Origin: Pseudomonas sp. CBZ-4
GTDB taxonomy: Bacteria; Pseudomonadota; Gammaproteobacteria; Pseudomonadales; Pseudomonadaceae
Length of the DNA stretch: 57,300 nucleotides
Direction of reading: 5' to 3'
Assembly (NCBI RefSeq): GCF_000346755.1
Contig: NZ_ANNV01000120.1
Coordinates: 1 to 57,300 of the forward strand
The notes under the pieces were generated by a model that had not been told where the DNA came from, made no database searches, and saw only the letters and a program-made list of their open reading frames with translations. Below are positions 28,437 through 42,874 of the stretch, piece by piece; the stretch's first letter is position 1; the number at the start of each line of letters is the position of its first letter. A program made the translations under genes and the position numbers.

Positions 28437-29595
28437 CGGCAAACCCCAGGCTTCCTTGCTTGACCAGTTCGCACAGCAGATCGCGGCCGTCTTCGTCCGC
28501 CAGCCACGGGCCGAGGTTTTCGGCGTGCAGGGCGTCGGCGGCGCAGATCAGTTTCAGCAGCTCGCGCAGTTTGCCCGGCAGGTAACGGCTCTGGCCGCTG
28601 GCGAACAGCAGAACGTCGTCGTCCACTTCCGACCAGGCCATGCGCGCGCTCGGGTTGCGCACCAGGATCGCGCCGTCTTGCAGGGCGCCGAGGAAGTCGT
28701 CCTCGCCCAGCTCTTCGCCGGCCACCAGTTCCGGGTAGCGCGGCTCGGTCATGAACTGGCCGAACCAGGTCAGCAGCATGCGCTCGTCGCTCATGTGCTC
28801 GGCCAGCAGGCTTTTCAGGCGGTCGAGGGCGTCGCTCTGGATCTGGTGCGGGTCGCTGACCGGCTGGGCGTCGGCGTCGGTGTAGCGCTCTTCGTCGGTC
28901 AGGTACTGGGCGAGGAAGTCGGTGAAGTGGGTCAGTACTTCGGCCGCGCTCGGTGCACGGAAACCCACGGAGTAGGTCATGCAGTCGTCTTCGGCGATGC
29001 CGAAGTGGGCCAGGCGCGGTGGCAGGTAGAGCATGTCGCCCGGCTCCAGCACCCATTCGGCGCTTTCTTCGAATTCGGCGAGGATGCGCAGGTCTGCGTG
29101 TTGCAGCAGCGGGCTTTCGGAGTTGCACATCTGGCCGATTTTCCAGTTGCGCTTGCCTTGGGCTTGCAGCAGGAACACATCGTAGTTGTCGAAGTGCGGG
29201 CCAACGCTGCCGCCGGGTGCGGCAAAGCTGATCATCACGTCGTCGATGCGCCAGCTTGGCAGGAAGCGGAACTGCTCCAGCAGCTCGGCGACTTCCGGCA
29301 CGAACTGGTCGACGGCTTGTACCAGCAGGGTCCACTCGCGCTCAGGCAGCGCGCCGAAAGCATCTTCGGCGAACGGGCCGCGACGCAGCTCCCACGGACG
29401 TTCGCCGTGTTCGATCACCAGGCGCGACTCGACTTCTTCTTCCAGGGCCAGGCCGGCCAGTTCGTCGGCGTCGATCGGGCTTTCGAAATCGGGGATCGCC
29501 TGGCGGATCAGCAGCGGTTTTTTCTGCCAGTAGTCGCGCAGGAATTCCCGTGCCGTGATGCCGCCCAGAAGTTGAAGAGGGATGTCAGGATTCAT
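28429..29595 (-). CDS. roxA: Ribosomal oxygenase, uL16 arginine 3-hydroxylase (cupin)
   Basis: This is an Fe(II)/2-oxoglutarate-dependent oxygenase of the YcfD/RoxA family, which hydroxylates an arginine of ribosomal protein uL16. The 388-residue protein has the JmjC-type cupin with metal ligands H134 and D136 in PHFDNYD and H197 in RLAHFG. The C-terminal helical and winged-helix parts needed for dimerisation follow. The ATG at 29595 gives MNPDIPLQL. It precedes the GNAT acetyltransferase gene, overlapping it, and follows the purB terminator. Confidence 0.93.
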   Translation of the reverse strand: MNPDIPLQLLGGITAREFLRDYWQKKPLLIRQAIPDFESPIDADELAGLALEEEVESRLVIEHGERPWELRRGPFAEDAFGALPEREWTLLVQAVDQFVPEVAELLEQFRFLPSWRIDDVMISFAAPGGSVGPHFDNYDVFLLQAQGKRNWKIGQMCNSESPLLQHADLRILAEFEESAEWVLEPGDMLYLPPRLAHFGIAEDDCMTYSVGFRAPSAAEVLTHFTDFLAQYLTDEERYTDADAQPVSDPHQIQSDALDRLKSLLAEHMSDERMLLTWFGQFMTEPRYPELVAGEELGEDDFLGALQDGAILVRNPSARMAWSEVDDDVLLFASGQSRYLPGKLRELLKLICAADALHAENLGPWLADEDGRDLLCELVKQGSLGFADE

Positions 29596-29638
29596 GTGTA
29601 ACCTATTGAAAGAAAGCACTTTTCAGACTGGAATAAAA

Positions 29639-29659
29639 ACGCCCGGCGCGGCCGGGCGT
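29639..29659 (-). terminator. Terminator of purB
   Basis: A 9-bp stem (ACGCCCGGC / GCCGGGCGT) with a three-base loop is followed on the minus strand by five T residues. It lies 20 bases after the purB stop. Confidence 0.92.
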
Positions 29660-29679
29660 CTCAAAGGGTCTTGCGATGA

Positions 29680-31137
<1,458 letters not shown>

Positions 31138-31174
31138 TTACGCGTAACGCTTGAAAAAATGCGGTTGCTGCGAC

Positions 31175-31798
31175 TTATTCGTTGCGCATCAACGGGTAAA
31201 GCTCTTTGAGCAATTTGCGCCGGCTGATCACCAACTGCCAACGATGACCGCCCAACTGGCGCCACAACCGCGCCGAACGAATACCGGCCAGGAGCAGGGC
31301 GCGGATTTTCGAGGCGTTGTTCGGTTGTTGCAGGTTGCGCATGTCGCCGTGGACCTGGATCCGCTGGCGCAAGGTGCTCAAGGTGTCCTGATACAGCGCA
31401 CCGCAGGCGGCGATCACGTTTTCGTGGGCCGGGCCGAAGTGTTCCACCTGGGATTGAATCTGTGGCAGGCGCTTGCCGATGACTTCCAGCATGTCCTCGC
31501 GCTTGGCCAGTTGCCGCTCCAGGCCGAGCATCGACAGGGCGTAGCGCAACGGCTCGCGCTGCAGGGTGCTGGGGTCGCGCTCCAGGGCGCCGATCAGCGC
31601 GCGGTAGCCTTCACGCAGCGCGATGTCGTCGCCGCCGTAGACTTCCAGGGTGTCCTTGGGGTCGCGGATCAACAGGCTGCCGAGCATGCAGGTCAGTCCC
31701 GCCTCGGTGACCTGGCCGGTCTTGGCGATCTTGTCCACCAGGACGGCGGCGAGGAAGACCCCGCCCAGTGCCGTCAATTGTTCCTGGGTCGGGCTCAT
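31175..31798 (-). CDS. hflD: High frequency lysogenization protein HflD homologue
   Basis: The 207-residue protein is all-alpha and matches the HflD family, a membrane-associated protein. Its E. coli member binds phage lambda CII; its normal cell role is unclear. Family segments seen are [13 protein letters not shown] and [25 protein letters not shown]. It overlaps mnmA by four bases (ATGA), the conserved arrangement, so it is translationally coupled to mnmA. Confidence 0.95.
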   Translation of the reverse strand: MSPTQEQLTALGGVFLAAVLVDKIAKTGQVTEAGLTCMLGSLLIRDPKDTLEVYGGDDIALREGYRALIGALERDPSTLQREPLRYALSMLGLERQLAKREDMLEVIGKRLPQIQSQVEHFGPAHENVIAACGALYQDTLSTLRQRIQVHGDMRNLQQPNNASKIRALLLAGIRSARLWRQLGGHRWQLVISRRKLLKELYPLMRNE

Positions 31799-32919
31799 GC
31801 CGGGTTGCTCCAGGCTTCGGCCACTTCAATCACGCCGCCGCCCAGGCAGATTTCGCCGTCGTAGAACACCACGGACTGGCCGGGCGTGACCGCGCGTTGC
31901 GGGTCATCAAAGGTGGCGCGATAGCCGGTAGCGGTCTTTTCCAGCGTGCACGGCTGGTCGCTTTGGCGATAGCGCACCTTGGCCGTCAGGCGGCGCGGGG
32001 CGCTCAGGTCGATCGGGTTGACCCAATAGATTTCCGAAGCCAGCAGGGCGCCGGAGAACAGCAGCGGGTGCTCGTTGCCCTGGCCGACGATCAGCTCGTT
32101 GTTTTCCAGGTCCTTGACCAGCACGTACCACGGCTCTTCCCCGGCGTCTTTCAAGCCGCCGATGCCCAGGCCCTGGCGTTGGCCGATGGTGTGGTACATC
32201 AGGCCGTGGTGGCGGCCGATGACTTCACCGTCGGTGGTCTTGATCTCGCCCGGTTGTGCCGGCAGGTATTGCTTGAGGAAGTCGCTGAAGCGGCGCTCGC
32301 CGATAAAGCAGATCCCGGTGGAATCCTTCTTCTTGGCCGTGGCGAGGCCGTGCTTTTCGGCGATCTTGCGTACTTCGGGTTTTTCCAGTTCGCCCACCGG
32401 GAACAGGGTCTTGGCGATCTGCTCGCCGCCGACGGCGTGCAGGAAGTAGCTCTGGTCCTTGTTCGGGTCCAGGCCTTTGAGCAGTTCGGTGCGGCCATCG
32501 ATGTCACGGCGGCGCACGTAGTGGCCGGTGGCGATCAGGTCGGCGCCCAGCATCATGGCGTAGTCGAGGAACGCCTTGAACTTGATTTCGCGGTTGCACA
32601 GGATGTCCGGGTTCGGCGTGCGACCGGCCTTGTACTCGGCCAGGAAGTGCTCGAACACGTTGTCCCAGTACTCGGCGGCGAAGTTGGCGGTGTGCAGCTT
32701 GATACCGATCTTGTCGCACACGGCCTGGGCGTCCGCCAGGTCGTCCATGGCGGTGCAATATTCCGTTCCATCGTCTTCTTCCCAGTTCTTCATGAACAGG
32801 CCTTCCACCTCATAACCCTGCTCCATGAGCAGAACGGCGGAAACGGAAGAATCCACGCCGCCGGACATGCCGACGATGACGCGCTTCTTTTGTGTGTCAG
32901 AAGGGGCTGGATCACGCAT
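31795..32919 (-). CDS. mnmA: tRNA-specific 2-thiouridylase
   Basis: MnmA puts sulfur on U34 of tRNA-Lys, -Glu and -Gln in an ATP-dependent reaction. The 374-residue protein has the PP-loop SGGVDSSV at residues 19-26. Of the two catalytic cysteines, one is in [12 protein letters not shown] and one in [12 protein letters not shown]. The C-terminal OB-like domain ends [12 protein letters not shown]. The sulfur donors TusB, C, D and E are encoded 20 kb away in this window. It overlaps hflD and follows the nudix gene by 59 bases. Confidence 0.98.
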   Translation of the reverse strand: MRDPAPSDTQKKRVIVGMSGGVDSSVSAVLLMEQGYEVEGLFMKNWEEDDGTEYCTAMDDLADAQAVCDKIGIKLHTANFAAEYWDNVFEHFLAEYKAGRTPNPDILCNREIKFKAFLDYAMMLGADLIATGHYVRRRDIDGRTELLKGLDPNKDQSYFLHAVGGEQIAKTLFPVGELEKPEVRKIAEKHGLATAKKKDSTGICFIGERRFSDFLKQYLPAQPGEIKTTDGEVIGRHHGLMYHTIGQRQGLGIGGLKDAGEEPWYVLVKDLENNELIVGQGNEHPLLFSGALLASEIYWVNPIDLSAPRRLTAKVRYRQSDQPCTLEKTATGYRATFDDPQRAVTPGQSVVFYDGEICLGGGVIEVAEAWSNPA

Positions 32920-32978
32920 AGGGTTTCAACGGGTGTCTTGAAAAAGGACGCGATTCTATCAGGCTCGGGCCTTCAAGG

Positions 32979-33425
32979 CTAAAGAGAAGGGCGGATCAAT
33001 TCCAGGCTGTGGCGCTGGCCGGCCAAATAATCATCGATACAGCGGATGATCAGCTCGCTGCGCCAGTCTTCGCGCACGGCCAGCAGCTCGTCACGGGTCA
33101 GCCAGCGGGCGCGGATGATGCCTTCGTCGAGTTGATAGTCCGGGTGGTGTTTCAGGGCCTTGGCGATGAAGCAAACCCGTTGATAGGTCACGCCATTGCT
33201 CGGGGCGGTGTAGAGGTAGATGCCGACGATGCCGGTGGCTTCCACATCCCAGCCGGTTTCTTCGAGGGTTTCGCGCACGGCGGCTTCGGTGAGGGTTTCA
33301 TGCGGGTCGAGGTGGCCGGCGGGCTGGTTGAGTACGGCGCGGCCGTTTTTCAGTTCTTCGACCATGAGGAAGCGGCCGTTGTCTTCGACGATGGTGGCGA
33401 CGGTGATGTGGGGTTGCCAGGTCAT
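32979..33425 (-). CDS. nudJ: Nudix hydrolase, NudJ-like phosphatase
   Basis: The 148-residue protein has a complete Nudix box starting at GHLDPHETLTEAAVRETLEE, with the REXXEE metal ligands. It begins MTWQPHITVATIVE, like NudJ, which hydrolyses thiamine pyrophosphate precursors and nucleoside triphosphates. It lies upstream of mnmA on the same strand, as in many Gammaproteobacteria. The ATG at 33425 was chosen because the frame upstream translates a REP element. Confidence 0.9.
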   Translation of the reverse strand: MTWQPHITVATIVEDNGRFLMVEELKNGRAVLNQPAGHLDPHETLTEAAVRETLEETGWDVEATGIVGIYLYTAPSNGVTYQRVCFIAKALKHHPDYQLDEGIIRARWLTRDELLAVREDWRSELIIRCIDDYLAGQRHSLELIRPSL

Positions 33426-33467
33426 AAACGGCCTCAAGGATGATGTGGCTGGAGAAACTCGGTCGAT

Positions 33468-33557
33468 GTGGGAGCTGGCTTGCCTGCGATGGCGGTGGGC
33501 CAGCTGCGGCGGTATCAACTGGCAGACAGCTATCGCAGGCAAGCCAGCTCCCACATT
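33468..33557. repeat. REP pair
   Basis: Arms at 33468-33497 and 33531-33557, both of the GCAGGCAAGCCAGCT class, face each other across about 35 bases. They lie between the idh terminator and the nudix gene. Confidence 0.9.
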
Positions 33558-33601
33558 TGATTGGGTTTCTTCAATGCAATCGGGGGTGGTGCAAACAGAA
33601 A

Positions 33602-33620
33602 CCCCGGCACTGGGCCGGGG
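33602..33620 (-). terminator. Terminator of the monomeric isocitrate dehydrogenase gene
   Basis: A 7-bp GC stem (CCCCGGC / GCCGGGG) with a five-base loop is followed on the minus strand by TTTCTGTTT. It lies about 20 bases after the stop at 33642. Confidence 0.75.
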
Positions 33621-33641
33621 CTTCTTTGCATCCTTACAACC

Positions 33642-36360
<2,719 letters not shown>

Positions 36361-37617
36361 ATGGGATACAAGAAGATTCAGGTTCCAGCCGTCGGCGACA
36401 AAATCACCGTCAATGCAGACCATTCTCTCAATGTTCCTGATCACCCAATCATCCCGTTTATCGAAGGTGACGGTATCGGCGTCGACATCAGCCCGGTGAT
36501 GATCAAGGTGGTCGACGCCGCTGTTGAAAAAGCCTACGGCGGCAAGCGCAAGATCTCGTGGATGGAGGTGTATGCCGGCGAAAAGGCCACGCAAGTCTAC
36601 GACCAGGACACCTGGCTGCCCCAGGAAACCCTGGATGCGGTCAAGGATTACGTGGTTTCCATTAAAGGCCCGCTGACCACGCCGGTGGGTGGCGGCATCC
36701 GTTCGCTGAACGTGGCCCTGCGCCAGCAGCTCGACCTGTATGTGTGCCTGCGCCCGGTGCGCTGGTTCGAAGGCGTGCCGAGCCCGGTGAAAAAGCCGGG
36801 GGATGTGGACATGACCATCTTCCGCGAGAACTCCGAGGATATTTACGCCGGCATCGAATGGAAAGCCGGTTCGCCGGAAGCCATCAAGGTGATCAAGTTC
36901 CTCAAGGAGGAAATGGGCGTTACCAAAATTCGTTTTGACCAGGATTGCGGGATTGGCGTGAAGCCGGTTTCCAAGGAAGGCACCGAACGTCTGGCGCGTA
37001 AGGCCCTGCAATATGTAGTGGATAACGATCGCGACTCGCTGACCATCGTGCATAAAGGCAACATCATGAAGTTCACCGAAGGCGCCTTTAAAGAGTGGGC
37101 CTACGGGATTGCCGAGAAAGAGTTCGGCGCGACGTTGCTCGATGGCGGCCCTTGGATGCAATTCAAGAACCCGAAGACCGGCAAGAATGTCGTGGTTAAA
37201 GATGCCATTGCTGACGCCATGCTCCAGCAGATCCTGCTGCGTCCGGCCGAGTATGATGTAATCGCCACCCTCAACCTCAATGGTGATTACCTGTCTGACG
37301 CCTTGGCGGCAGAAGTGGGTGGTATTGGTATTGCGCCAGGGGCCAATCTGTCTGACACCGTAGCGATGTTCGAAGCAACCCACGGCACTGCGCCGAAATA
37401 TGCGGGCAAGGACCAGGTCAACCCCGGTTCGCTGATCCTGTCGGCGGAGATGATGCTGCGCCATATGGGCTGGACCGAAGCGGCCGACCTGATCATCAAG
37501 GGCACCAATGGTGCGATTTCGGCCAAGACCGTGACCTACGACTTCGAGCGCTTGATGGATGGCGCGAAATTGGTGTCATCGTCCGGCTTTGGTGAGGCGT
37601 TGATCTCGCACATGTAA
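36361..37617 (+). CDS. icd: Isocitrate dehydrogenase (NADP), homodimeric
   Basis: This is the 418-residue E. coli-like enzyme for the same reaction as the monomeric protein. The segment [13 protein letters not shown] contains Ser115, which aligns with E. coli Ser113, the target of the kinase/phosphatase AceK that diverts isocitrate to AceA. The metal- and substrate-binding segments [36 protein letters not shown] and [13 protein letters not shown] are present. The ATG at 36361 has TGGAGT about 8 bases upstream. No aceK lies in the window. A strong terminator follows. Confidence 0.98.
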   Translation: MGYKKIQVPAVGDKITVNADHSLNVPDHPIIPFIEGDGIGVDISPVMIKVVDAAVEKAYGGKRKISWMEVYAGEKATQVYDQDTWLPQETLDAVKDYVVSIKGPLTTPVGGGIRSLNVALRQQLDLYVCLRPVRWFEGVPSPVKKPGDVDMTIFRENSEDIYAGIEWKAGSPEAIKVIKFLKEEMGVTKIRFDQDCGIGVKPVSKEGTERLARKALQYVVDNDRDSLTIVHKGNIMKFTEGAFKEWAYGIAEKEFGATLLDGGPWMQFKNPKTGKNVVVKDAIADAMLQQILLRPAEYDVIATLNLNGDYLSDALAAEVGGIGIAPGANLSDTVAMFEATHGTAPKYAGKDQVNPGSLILSAEMMLRHMGWTEAADLIIKGTNGAISAKTVTYDFERLMDGAKLVSSSGFGEALISHM

Positions 37618-37630
37618 AGGCAATACAAAT

Positions 37631-37667
37631 AAAGGCCACCCCAAGCTGATTGGGGTGGCCTTTTTTT
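37631..37667. terminator. Bidirectional terminator between icd and cspD
   Basis: A 14-bp stem (37631-37644 with 37650-37663) and five-base loop is followed on the plus strand by seven T residues. It also lies downstream of the convergent cspD gene, and on the minus strand the stem ends CTTTATTT, so it can serve both genes. Confidence 0.93.
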
Positions 37668-37694
37668 ATCGCGGCGCTCTCACTTGTCGGCGGA

Positions 37695-37961
37695 TCAGGC
37701 CGTTTGTTTCTTTTCTTTGTGAGTGTGCGAATGTGCGTGATCGTCAGGCTGCGGTTGTATGGCGTTGGTGATTGCCACGGCGTGCAGCCCTTTGGGTCCT
37801 TGAATAATCTCAAAATTCACAGGTTGCCCCGCTTTCAGCGTCTTGTATCCATCCATTTGGATCGCTGAGTAATGCGCAAAAAGATCTTCGCTTTTACCAT
37901 CTTCAACGACGAAGCCGTAGCCTTTGGCATTGTTGAACCACTTGACCTTACCACTAGCCAT
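37695..37961 (-). CDS. cspD: Cold-shock domain protein CspD
   Basis: The 88-residue protein has a cold-shock domain with RNP1 KGYGFV and RNP2 DLFAHY, so it binds single-stranded DNA or RNA. By position, divergent from clpS, it is CspD, which in E. coli blocks replication and appears in stationary phase. After the domain a polar tail contains HAHSHTH, a histidine cluster not needed for the fold. The ATG at 37961 has AGAGGG at correct spacing; an ATG two codons upstream is too close to it. Confidence 0.93.
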   Translation of the reverse strand: MASGKVKWFNNAKGYGFVVEDGKSEDLFAHYSAIQMDGYKTLKAGQPVNFEIIQGPKGLHAVAITNAIQPQPDDHAHSHTHKEKKQTA

Positions 37962-38185
37962 CTCCATATCCCTCTGCACCAGACTCCATCACTGGAGTAT
38001 CATCCAGTTTATCCGTCCTAACCCGAATAAATAAGGTTGACTGCGCGGACCTTTTTTACCCACTGTGGGTTCTATTGGTTGTAACACTGATTTGCCGATA
38101 GTCAAGGCGACCAGTCGGTCAGAGTTGAAATTCTGACAGGTCGCCCCCACCACTGTATTTGAACCACTGACGAACCTTTCTTTCC

Positions 38186-38554
38186 ATGCATGCAAACAGC
38201 CAGATTCGACTAACATTCAATCAGGATCGCCCGGATCAGGAACATGATGACGACGGTTCTGCAGGCGTTGCTGTCCAGGAGGCCAAGCCTGCTCTACAGG
38301 CGCCGCCGATGTACAAGGTGGTTTTGTTCAATGATGACTACACACCGATGGATTTCGTCGTCGAAGTGCTCGAGGTGTTTTTTAACCTGAACCGCGAGTT
38401 GGCGACCAAGGTAATGCTGGCCGTTCATACAGAAGGACGGGCAGTATGTGGAGTGTTTACCCGCGACATCGCCGAGACAAAGGCCATGCAGGTCAACCAG
38501 TACGCCAGGGAAAGCCAGCATCCGCTACTCTGTGAAATCGAGAAGGACGGTTAA
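38186..38554 (+). CDS. clpS: ATP-dependent Clp protease adaptor ClpS
   Basis: ClpS binds proteins with N-terminal Leu, Phe, Tyr or Trp and hands them to ClpAP. The 122-residue protein has a disordered acidic N-terminal extension of about 40 residues. The core domain follows, with [15 protein letters not shown] (the Asn-Asp pair binds the free amino group) and [13 protein letters not shown]. The gene is 29 bases upstream of clpA and divergent from cspD, the standard layout. Confidence 0.97.
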   Translation: MHANSQIRLTFNQDRPDQEHDDDGSAGVAVQEAKPALQAPPMYKVVLFNDDYTPMDFVVEVLEVFFNLNRELATKVMLAVHTEGRAVCGVFTRDIAETKAMQVNQYARESQHPLLCEIEKDG

Positions 38555-38583
38555 CGCCGACCACTTGGGTATGAGGTGAAGCT

Positions 38584-40854
38584 ATGTTAAACCGCGAGCT
38601 CGAAGTCACCCTCAATCTTGCCTTCAAGGAGGCCCGTTCGAAGCGTCATGAATTCATGACCGTCGAACACCTGCTGCTGGCACTTTTGGATAACGAAGCA
38701 GCCGCCACCGTCTTGCGTGCGTGCGGCGCCAACCTCGACAAACTCAAGCATGATCTGCAGGAGTTTATCGACTCCACAACGCCACTTATTCCAGTCCACG
38801 ATGAAGACCGTGAAACCCAGCCAACCCTGGGCTTCCAGCGGGTGCTTCAGCGTGCCGTGTTCCATGTGCAGAGCTCCGGTAAGCGTGAAGTCACGGGCGC
38901 CAATGTGCTTGTGGCGATCTTCAGCGAACAGGAAAGCCAGGCAGTGTTCCTGCTCAAGCAGCAGAGCGTTGCCCGTATTGATGTCGTCAACTACATCGCC
39001 CACGGTATCTCCAAGGTGCCCGGGCACGGCGATCATTCCGAGGGTGAGCAGGATATGCAGGACGACGAGGGCGGTGAGTCTTCTTCTTCGGGCAATCCAT
39101 TGGATGCCTATGCCAGCAACCTCAACGAACTGGCGCGCCAGGGGCGGATCGATCCGCTGGTGGGGCGGGAGCTTGAAGTTGAGCGCGTAGCGCAGATCCT
39201 CGCACGTCGTCGCAAGAACAACCCGTTGCTGGTGGGTGAGGCGGGCGTGGGTAAAACCGCGATTGCCGAAGGCCTGGCCAAGCGCATCGTCGATAACCAG
39301 GTGCCGGATCTGCTGGCCAACAGTGTCGTCTACTCCCTGGACCTGGGCGCCTTGCTCGCCGGGACCAAGTACCGTGGCGATTTCGAGAAGCGCTTCAAGG
39401 CGTTGCTCGGCGAGCTGAAAAAACGCCCGCAGGCGATCCTGTTTATCGACGAAATTCACACCATCATCGGTGCGGGTGCGGCGTCTGGCGGGGTGATGGA
39501 CGCCTCCAACCTGCTCAAGCCGTTGCTGTCGTCGGGTGATATCCGTTGCATCGGCTCGACCACGTTCCAGGAATTTCGCGGCATCTTCGAGAAAGACCGC
39601 GCCCTGGCGCGTCGCTTCCAGAAAGTCGACGTGTCCGAGCCTTCGGTTGAAGACACCATCGGCATCCTGCGCGGGCTCAAGGGGCGTTTCGAAGCGCACC
39701 ATGGCATCGAGTACACCGACGAGGCCCTGCGTGCAGCGGCCGAGCTGGCGTCACGCTACATCAATGATCGGCATATGCCGGACAAGGCCATCGACGTGAT
39801 CGACGAGGCGGGCGCCTATCAGCGCCTGCAGCCGGTCGAGAAGCGTGTGAAGCGCATCGACGTGCCTCAGGTCGAGGACATCGTCGCGAAGATCGCGCGT
39901 ATTCCGCCTAAACACGTCAACAGTTCCGATAAGGAGCTGCTGCGTAACCTGGAGCGCGATCTCAAGCTCACCGTGTTTGGCCAGGATGCGGCCATCGACG
40001 CGCTGTCCACCGCGATCAAGCTGTCCCGTGCGGGGCTCAAGGCGCCGGACAAGCCGGTGGGTTCGTTCCTGTTCGCAGGCCCCACTGGTGTCGGCAAGAC
40101 CGAGGCGGCGCGGCAGTTGGCCAAGGCCATGGGGATCGAGTTGGTGCGGTTCGACATGTCCGAATACATGGAGCGGCACACTGTGTCGCGCCTGATCGGT
40201 GCGCCTCCGGGCTATGTCGGCTTCGACCAGGGCGGTTTGCTGACCGAAGCGATCACCAAGCAACCGCATTGCGTATTGCTGCTCGATGAAATCGAGAAGG
40301 CCCACCCGGAAGTCTTCAACCTGCTCCTGCAGGTGATGGACCACGGGACCCTGACCGACAACAACGGGCGCAAGGCGGACTTCCGTAACGTGATCGTGAT
40401 CATGACCACCAACGCCGGTGCCGAAACGGCCGCGCGGGCCTCGATCGGCTTCAGCCATCAGGATCACTCTTCCGATGCGATGGAAGTGATCAAGAAGAGC
40501 TTTACGCCGGAGTTCCGCAACCGCCTGGACACCATTATCCAGTTTGGTCGCCTCAGCCATGAGGTCATCAAAAGCGTGGTGGACAAGTTCCTTACCGAGC
40601 TTCAAGCGCAGTTGGAAGACAAGCGCGTGCAGCTGGAAGTGACGGACGCGGCACGCAGCTGGCTGGCCGAAGGTGGCTACGACGCGGCAATGGGCGCACG
40701 CCCGATGGCGCGTCTGATCCAGGACAAGATCAAGCGGCCCTTGGCCGAAGAGATCCTGTTCGGCGAGCTTTCCGACCATGGTGGCGTGGTGCATATCGAC
40801 CTGAAGGATGGCGAGCTGACCTTCGAGTTCGAGACCACGGCTGAAATGGCCTGA
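38584..40854 (+). CDS. clpA: ATP-dependent Clp protease ATP-binding subunit ClpA
   Basis: ClpA is the AAA+ unfoldase that feeds ClpP. The 756-residue protein has the N-domain that docks ClpS (about residues 1-145), then an acidic linker. The first AAA module follows with Walker A GEAGVGKT, and the second with GPTGVGKT and Walker [12 protein letters not shown]. The sequence between these fits the family throughout. It is coupled to clpS and followed by its own terminator. Confidence 0.98.
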   Translation: MLNRELEVTLNLAFKEARSKRHEFMTVEHLLLALLDNEAAATVLRACGANLDKLKHDLQEFIDSTTPLIPVHDEDRETQPTLGFQRVLQRAVFHVQSSGKREVTGANVLVAIFSEQESQAVFLLKQQSVARIDVVNYIAHGISKVPGHGDHSEGEQDMQDDEGGESSSSGNPLDAYASNLNELARQGRIDPLVGRELEVERVAQILARRRKNNPLLVGEAGVGKTAIAEGLAKRIVDNQVPDLLANSVVYSLDLGALLAGTKYRGDFEKRFKALLGELKKRPQAILFIDEIHTIIGAGAASGGVMDASNLLKPLLSSGDIRCIGSTTFQEFRGIFEKDRALARRFQKVDVSEPSVEDTIGILRGLKGRFEAHHGIEYTDEALRAAAELASRYINDRHMPDKAIDVIDEAGAYQRLQPVEKRVKRIDVPQVEDIVAKIARIPPKHVNSSDKELLRNLERDLKLTVFGQDAAIDALSTAIKLSRAGLKAPDKPVGSFLFAGPTGVGKTEAARQLAKAMGIELVRFDMSEYMERHTVSRLIGAPPGYVGFDQGGLLTEAITKQPHCVLLLDEIEKAHPEVFNLLLQVMDHGTLTDNNGRKADFRNVIVIMTTNAGAETAARASIGFSHQDHSSDAMEVIKKSFTPEFRNRLDTIIQFGRLSHEVIKSVVDKFLTELQAQLEDKRVQLEVTDAARSWLAEGGYDAAMGARPMARLIQDKIKRPLAEEILFGELSDHGGVVHIDLKDGELTFEFETTAEMA

Positions 40855-40871
40855 TCGTTGATTGCAACACA

Positions 40872-40901
40872 GCAAAAAGGCGCCGAAAGGCGCCTTTTTG
40901 C
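40872..40901 (+). terminator. Terminator of clpSA
   Basis: A 13-bp stem (GCAAAAAGGCGCC and its complement) closes a GAAA tetraloop 18 bases after the clpA stop, with a T5 run on the plus-strand side of the stem. Confidence 0.93.
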
Positions 40902-40946
40902 TATCTCCAGGTTTGGAATACCGCCTTCAAGACAACAGAGATCAAA

Positions 40947-41035
40947 TGTGGGAGCTGGCTTGCCTGCGATAGCGGTGTATCAGCTAAAAAATTCTTCTCT
41001 GACCGACCGCTATCGCAGGCAAGCCAGCTCCCACA
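40947..41035. repeat. REP pair between clpA and infA
   Basis: Nearly perfect arms at 40947-40976 and 41006-41035 (30 bases each, GCAGGCAAGCCAGCT class) face each other across 29 bases. The pair sits between the two terminators of convergent clpA and infA. Confidence 0.92.
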
Positions 41036-41074
41036 GGGAATTCAGGGTGTTCGGTAAATAGCGCACACACAAAA

Positions 41075-41095
41075 ACGCCCGGCATAACCGGGCGT
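41075..41095 (-). terminator. Terminator of infA
   Basis: An 8-bp stem (ACGCCCGG / CCGGGCGT) with a five-base loop is followed on the minus strand by a T-run (41071-41075). It lies 15 bases after the infA stop. Confidence 0.92.
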
Positions 41096-41110
41096 CTTGT
41101 ATTGACTTGC

Positions 41111-41329
41111 TTAGCGAGCGCGGTAAGTGATGCGCCCTTTGCTCAAGTCATAGGGCGTCAGCTCGACGCGCACTTTGTCACCGGTAAGAATACGAATGTA
41201 GTTCTTGCGCATCTTGCCGGAGATATGCGCGGTTACGACGTGCCCATTTTCCAACTCCACACGAAACATGGTGTTGGGCAGGGTGTCGACGACAGTGCCT
41301 TCCATTTCGAAGCTGTCTTCTTTCGACAT
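41111..41329 (-). CDS. infA: Translation initiation factor IF-1
   Basis: IF-1 is a 72-residue S1-like OB-fold protein that blocks the ribosomal A site during initiation. It begins [15 protein letters not shown] and ends [10 protein letters not shown], as in the family. The ATG at 41329 is the family start; the longer frame is leader. It is transcribed with bpt and aat upstream on the same strand, about 100 bases after bpt, and is followed by its own terminator. Confidence 0.98.
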
Positions 41330-41429
41330 GCAGTAAAGCCCTCGGTATCCAGTGAATGGCCCGGTGCAACTGCGCCAGGCAAAAGCGGCGTGCATTGTGC
41401 CCGAAAAAGGGTGTTTAAGCCAAGGGGTT

Positions 41430-42137
41430 CTAGTTAAGCGTGACCCATCTTTGATTAATCAGCAGTTCTATGGGGCGATATTGGGTCTTGTAGTTCATCT
41501 TTTTGCAGTTTTTGATCCAGTAACCCAGGTACACCGCCTCCAGTTCCAGGCGCAGGGCTTCACCGATTTGCCACAGGATCGCAAAGCGCCCCAGGCTGCG
41601 GCGCTCTTCGGCGGGCTCGTAGAAGGTGTACACCGCCGACAGCCCGTTGGGCAGCAGGTCGGTCACGGCGACGGCCACCAGCCGACCGTCGAGGCGGAAC
41701 TCGTAGAAGCGCGAGAAGGGCAGGTCGCGCACCAGGAAGGTGGAAAACTGGTCGCGGCTGGGCGGAAACATATCGCCGTCAGCGTGGCGTTGTTCGATGT
41801 AGCGCTGGTAAAGGTCGAAATATTCTTCGCTGTAGCGTGGCTTGGTGGCGGTCACCGTCAGGTCGGCATTGCGCTTGAGAATGCGCTTCTGGTTACGGTC
41901 CGGCAGAAATTGCGCCACAGGAATGCGCGCCGGTACACAGGCATTGCAATTCTGGCAATGGGGGCGGTACAGGTGGTCGCCGCTGCGCCGAAAGCCCATT
42001 TCCGAGAGGTCGGCGTACACGTGCACGTCCATCGGCTGGCTGGGGTCGAGGAACAGGGTGGGGGCCTGCTCGTCGGGCAGGTAGCTGCAAGAGTGGGCTT
42101 GAGTGGCATAAAACTTCAAGCGCGCCAACTCGGTCAT
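41430..42137 (-). CDS. bpt: Aspartate/glutamate leucyltransferase (Bpt, formerly Ate)
   Basis: Bpt adds leucine from Leu-tRNA to proteins with N-terminal Asp or Glu, making N-degrons for ClpS. The 235-residue protein has the N-terminal cysteine cluster [16 protein letters not shown], which is needed for activity. Other family segments are [16 protein letters not shown] and [20 protein letters not shown]. The ATG at 42137 is preferred over an upstream frame. It lies between aat and infA on the minus strand. Confidence 0.97.
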
Positions 42138-42193
42138 GATCAACCCTCGGGGTAAGCTTTGAAACAAGTGTAAGCCACGTGCGCGAAAGTCGC

Positions 42194-42874
42194 CTAGGAA
42201 ACCCAGGGTCCGGCATTGGGTTGGTCCAGATGGTCGTGCAGGTACTGTGCAAAGTCACTGCGCGGGATGGCGCGGGCGCCCAGGCTGTGCAGGTGATCGT
42301 TGGGCATCTGGCAGTCGATCAGCACAAAACCCCAGGCCTGCAACTGCCGGGTCAGGGTGGCGAAGCCGAATTTCGAGGCATTGTCGGCACGGCTGAACAT
42401 GGATTCGCCAAAGAACAATTGGCCCATTGCCAGGCCATAGAGCCCGCCCACCAGCTTGCCCTCGTCCCACACCTCGACGGAATGCGCGTAACCGCGCTGG
42501 TGCAGCGCCAGGTAGGCGTCCTGGATGCCTTCGGTGATCCAGGTGCCATCGGCATAGGCACGAGGTGCGGCGCAGGCCTGGATGACGGCGGCGAAGTCCT
42601 GGTCGAAGGTCACGGTATAGCGTTGTTGGCGCAACAGTTTGCCGAGGCTGCGGGACACATGCAGTTCTTCGGGGAAAATCACTGTGCGCGGGTCGGGTGA
42701 CCACCAGAGGATCGGCTGGCCCTCCGAGAACCACGGAAAGCAGCCGTGGCGGTAAGCCTGCACCAGGCGTTCGGCCGACAGGTCGCCACCGGCGGCCAGC
42801 AGGCCATTGGGTTCGCGCATGGCCTTGGCCAGCGGCGGGAAGGTCAGGGAGTCACGTTGCAACCAGGTCAGCAT
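42194..42874 (-). CDS. aat: Leucyl/phenylalanyl-tRNA-protein transferase
   Basis: Aat adds Leu or Phe to proteins with N-terminal Lys or Arg. The 226-residue protein has the family segments [53 protein letters not shown] and [15 protein letters not shown]. The ATG at 42874 gives [14 protein letters not shown]; the 44-residue longer frame is not family sequence. It is the first gene of aat-bpt-infA. In P. aeruginosa trxB1 lies upstream of aat; here that gene is absent. Confidence 0.97.
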   Translation of the reverse strand: MLTWLQRDSLTFPPLAKAMREPNGLLAAGGDLSAERLVQAYRHGCFPWFSEGQPILWWSPDPRTVIFPEELHVSRSLGKLLRQQRYTVTFDQDFAAVIQACAAPRAYADGTWITEGIQDAYLALHQRGYAHSVEVWDEGKLVGGLYGLAMGQLFFGESMFSRADNASKFGFATLTRQLQAWGFVLIDCQMPNDHLHSLGARAIPRSDFAQYLHDHLDQPNAGPWVS

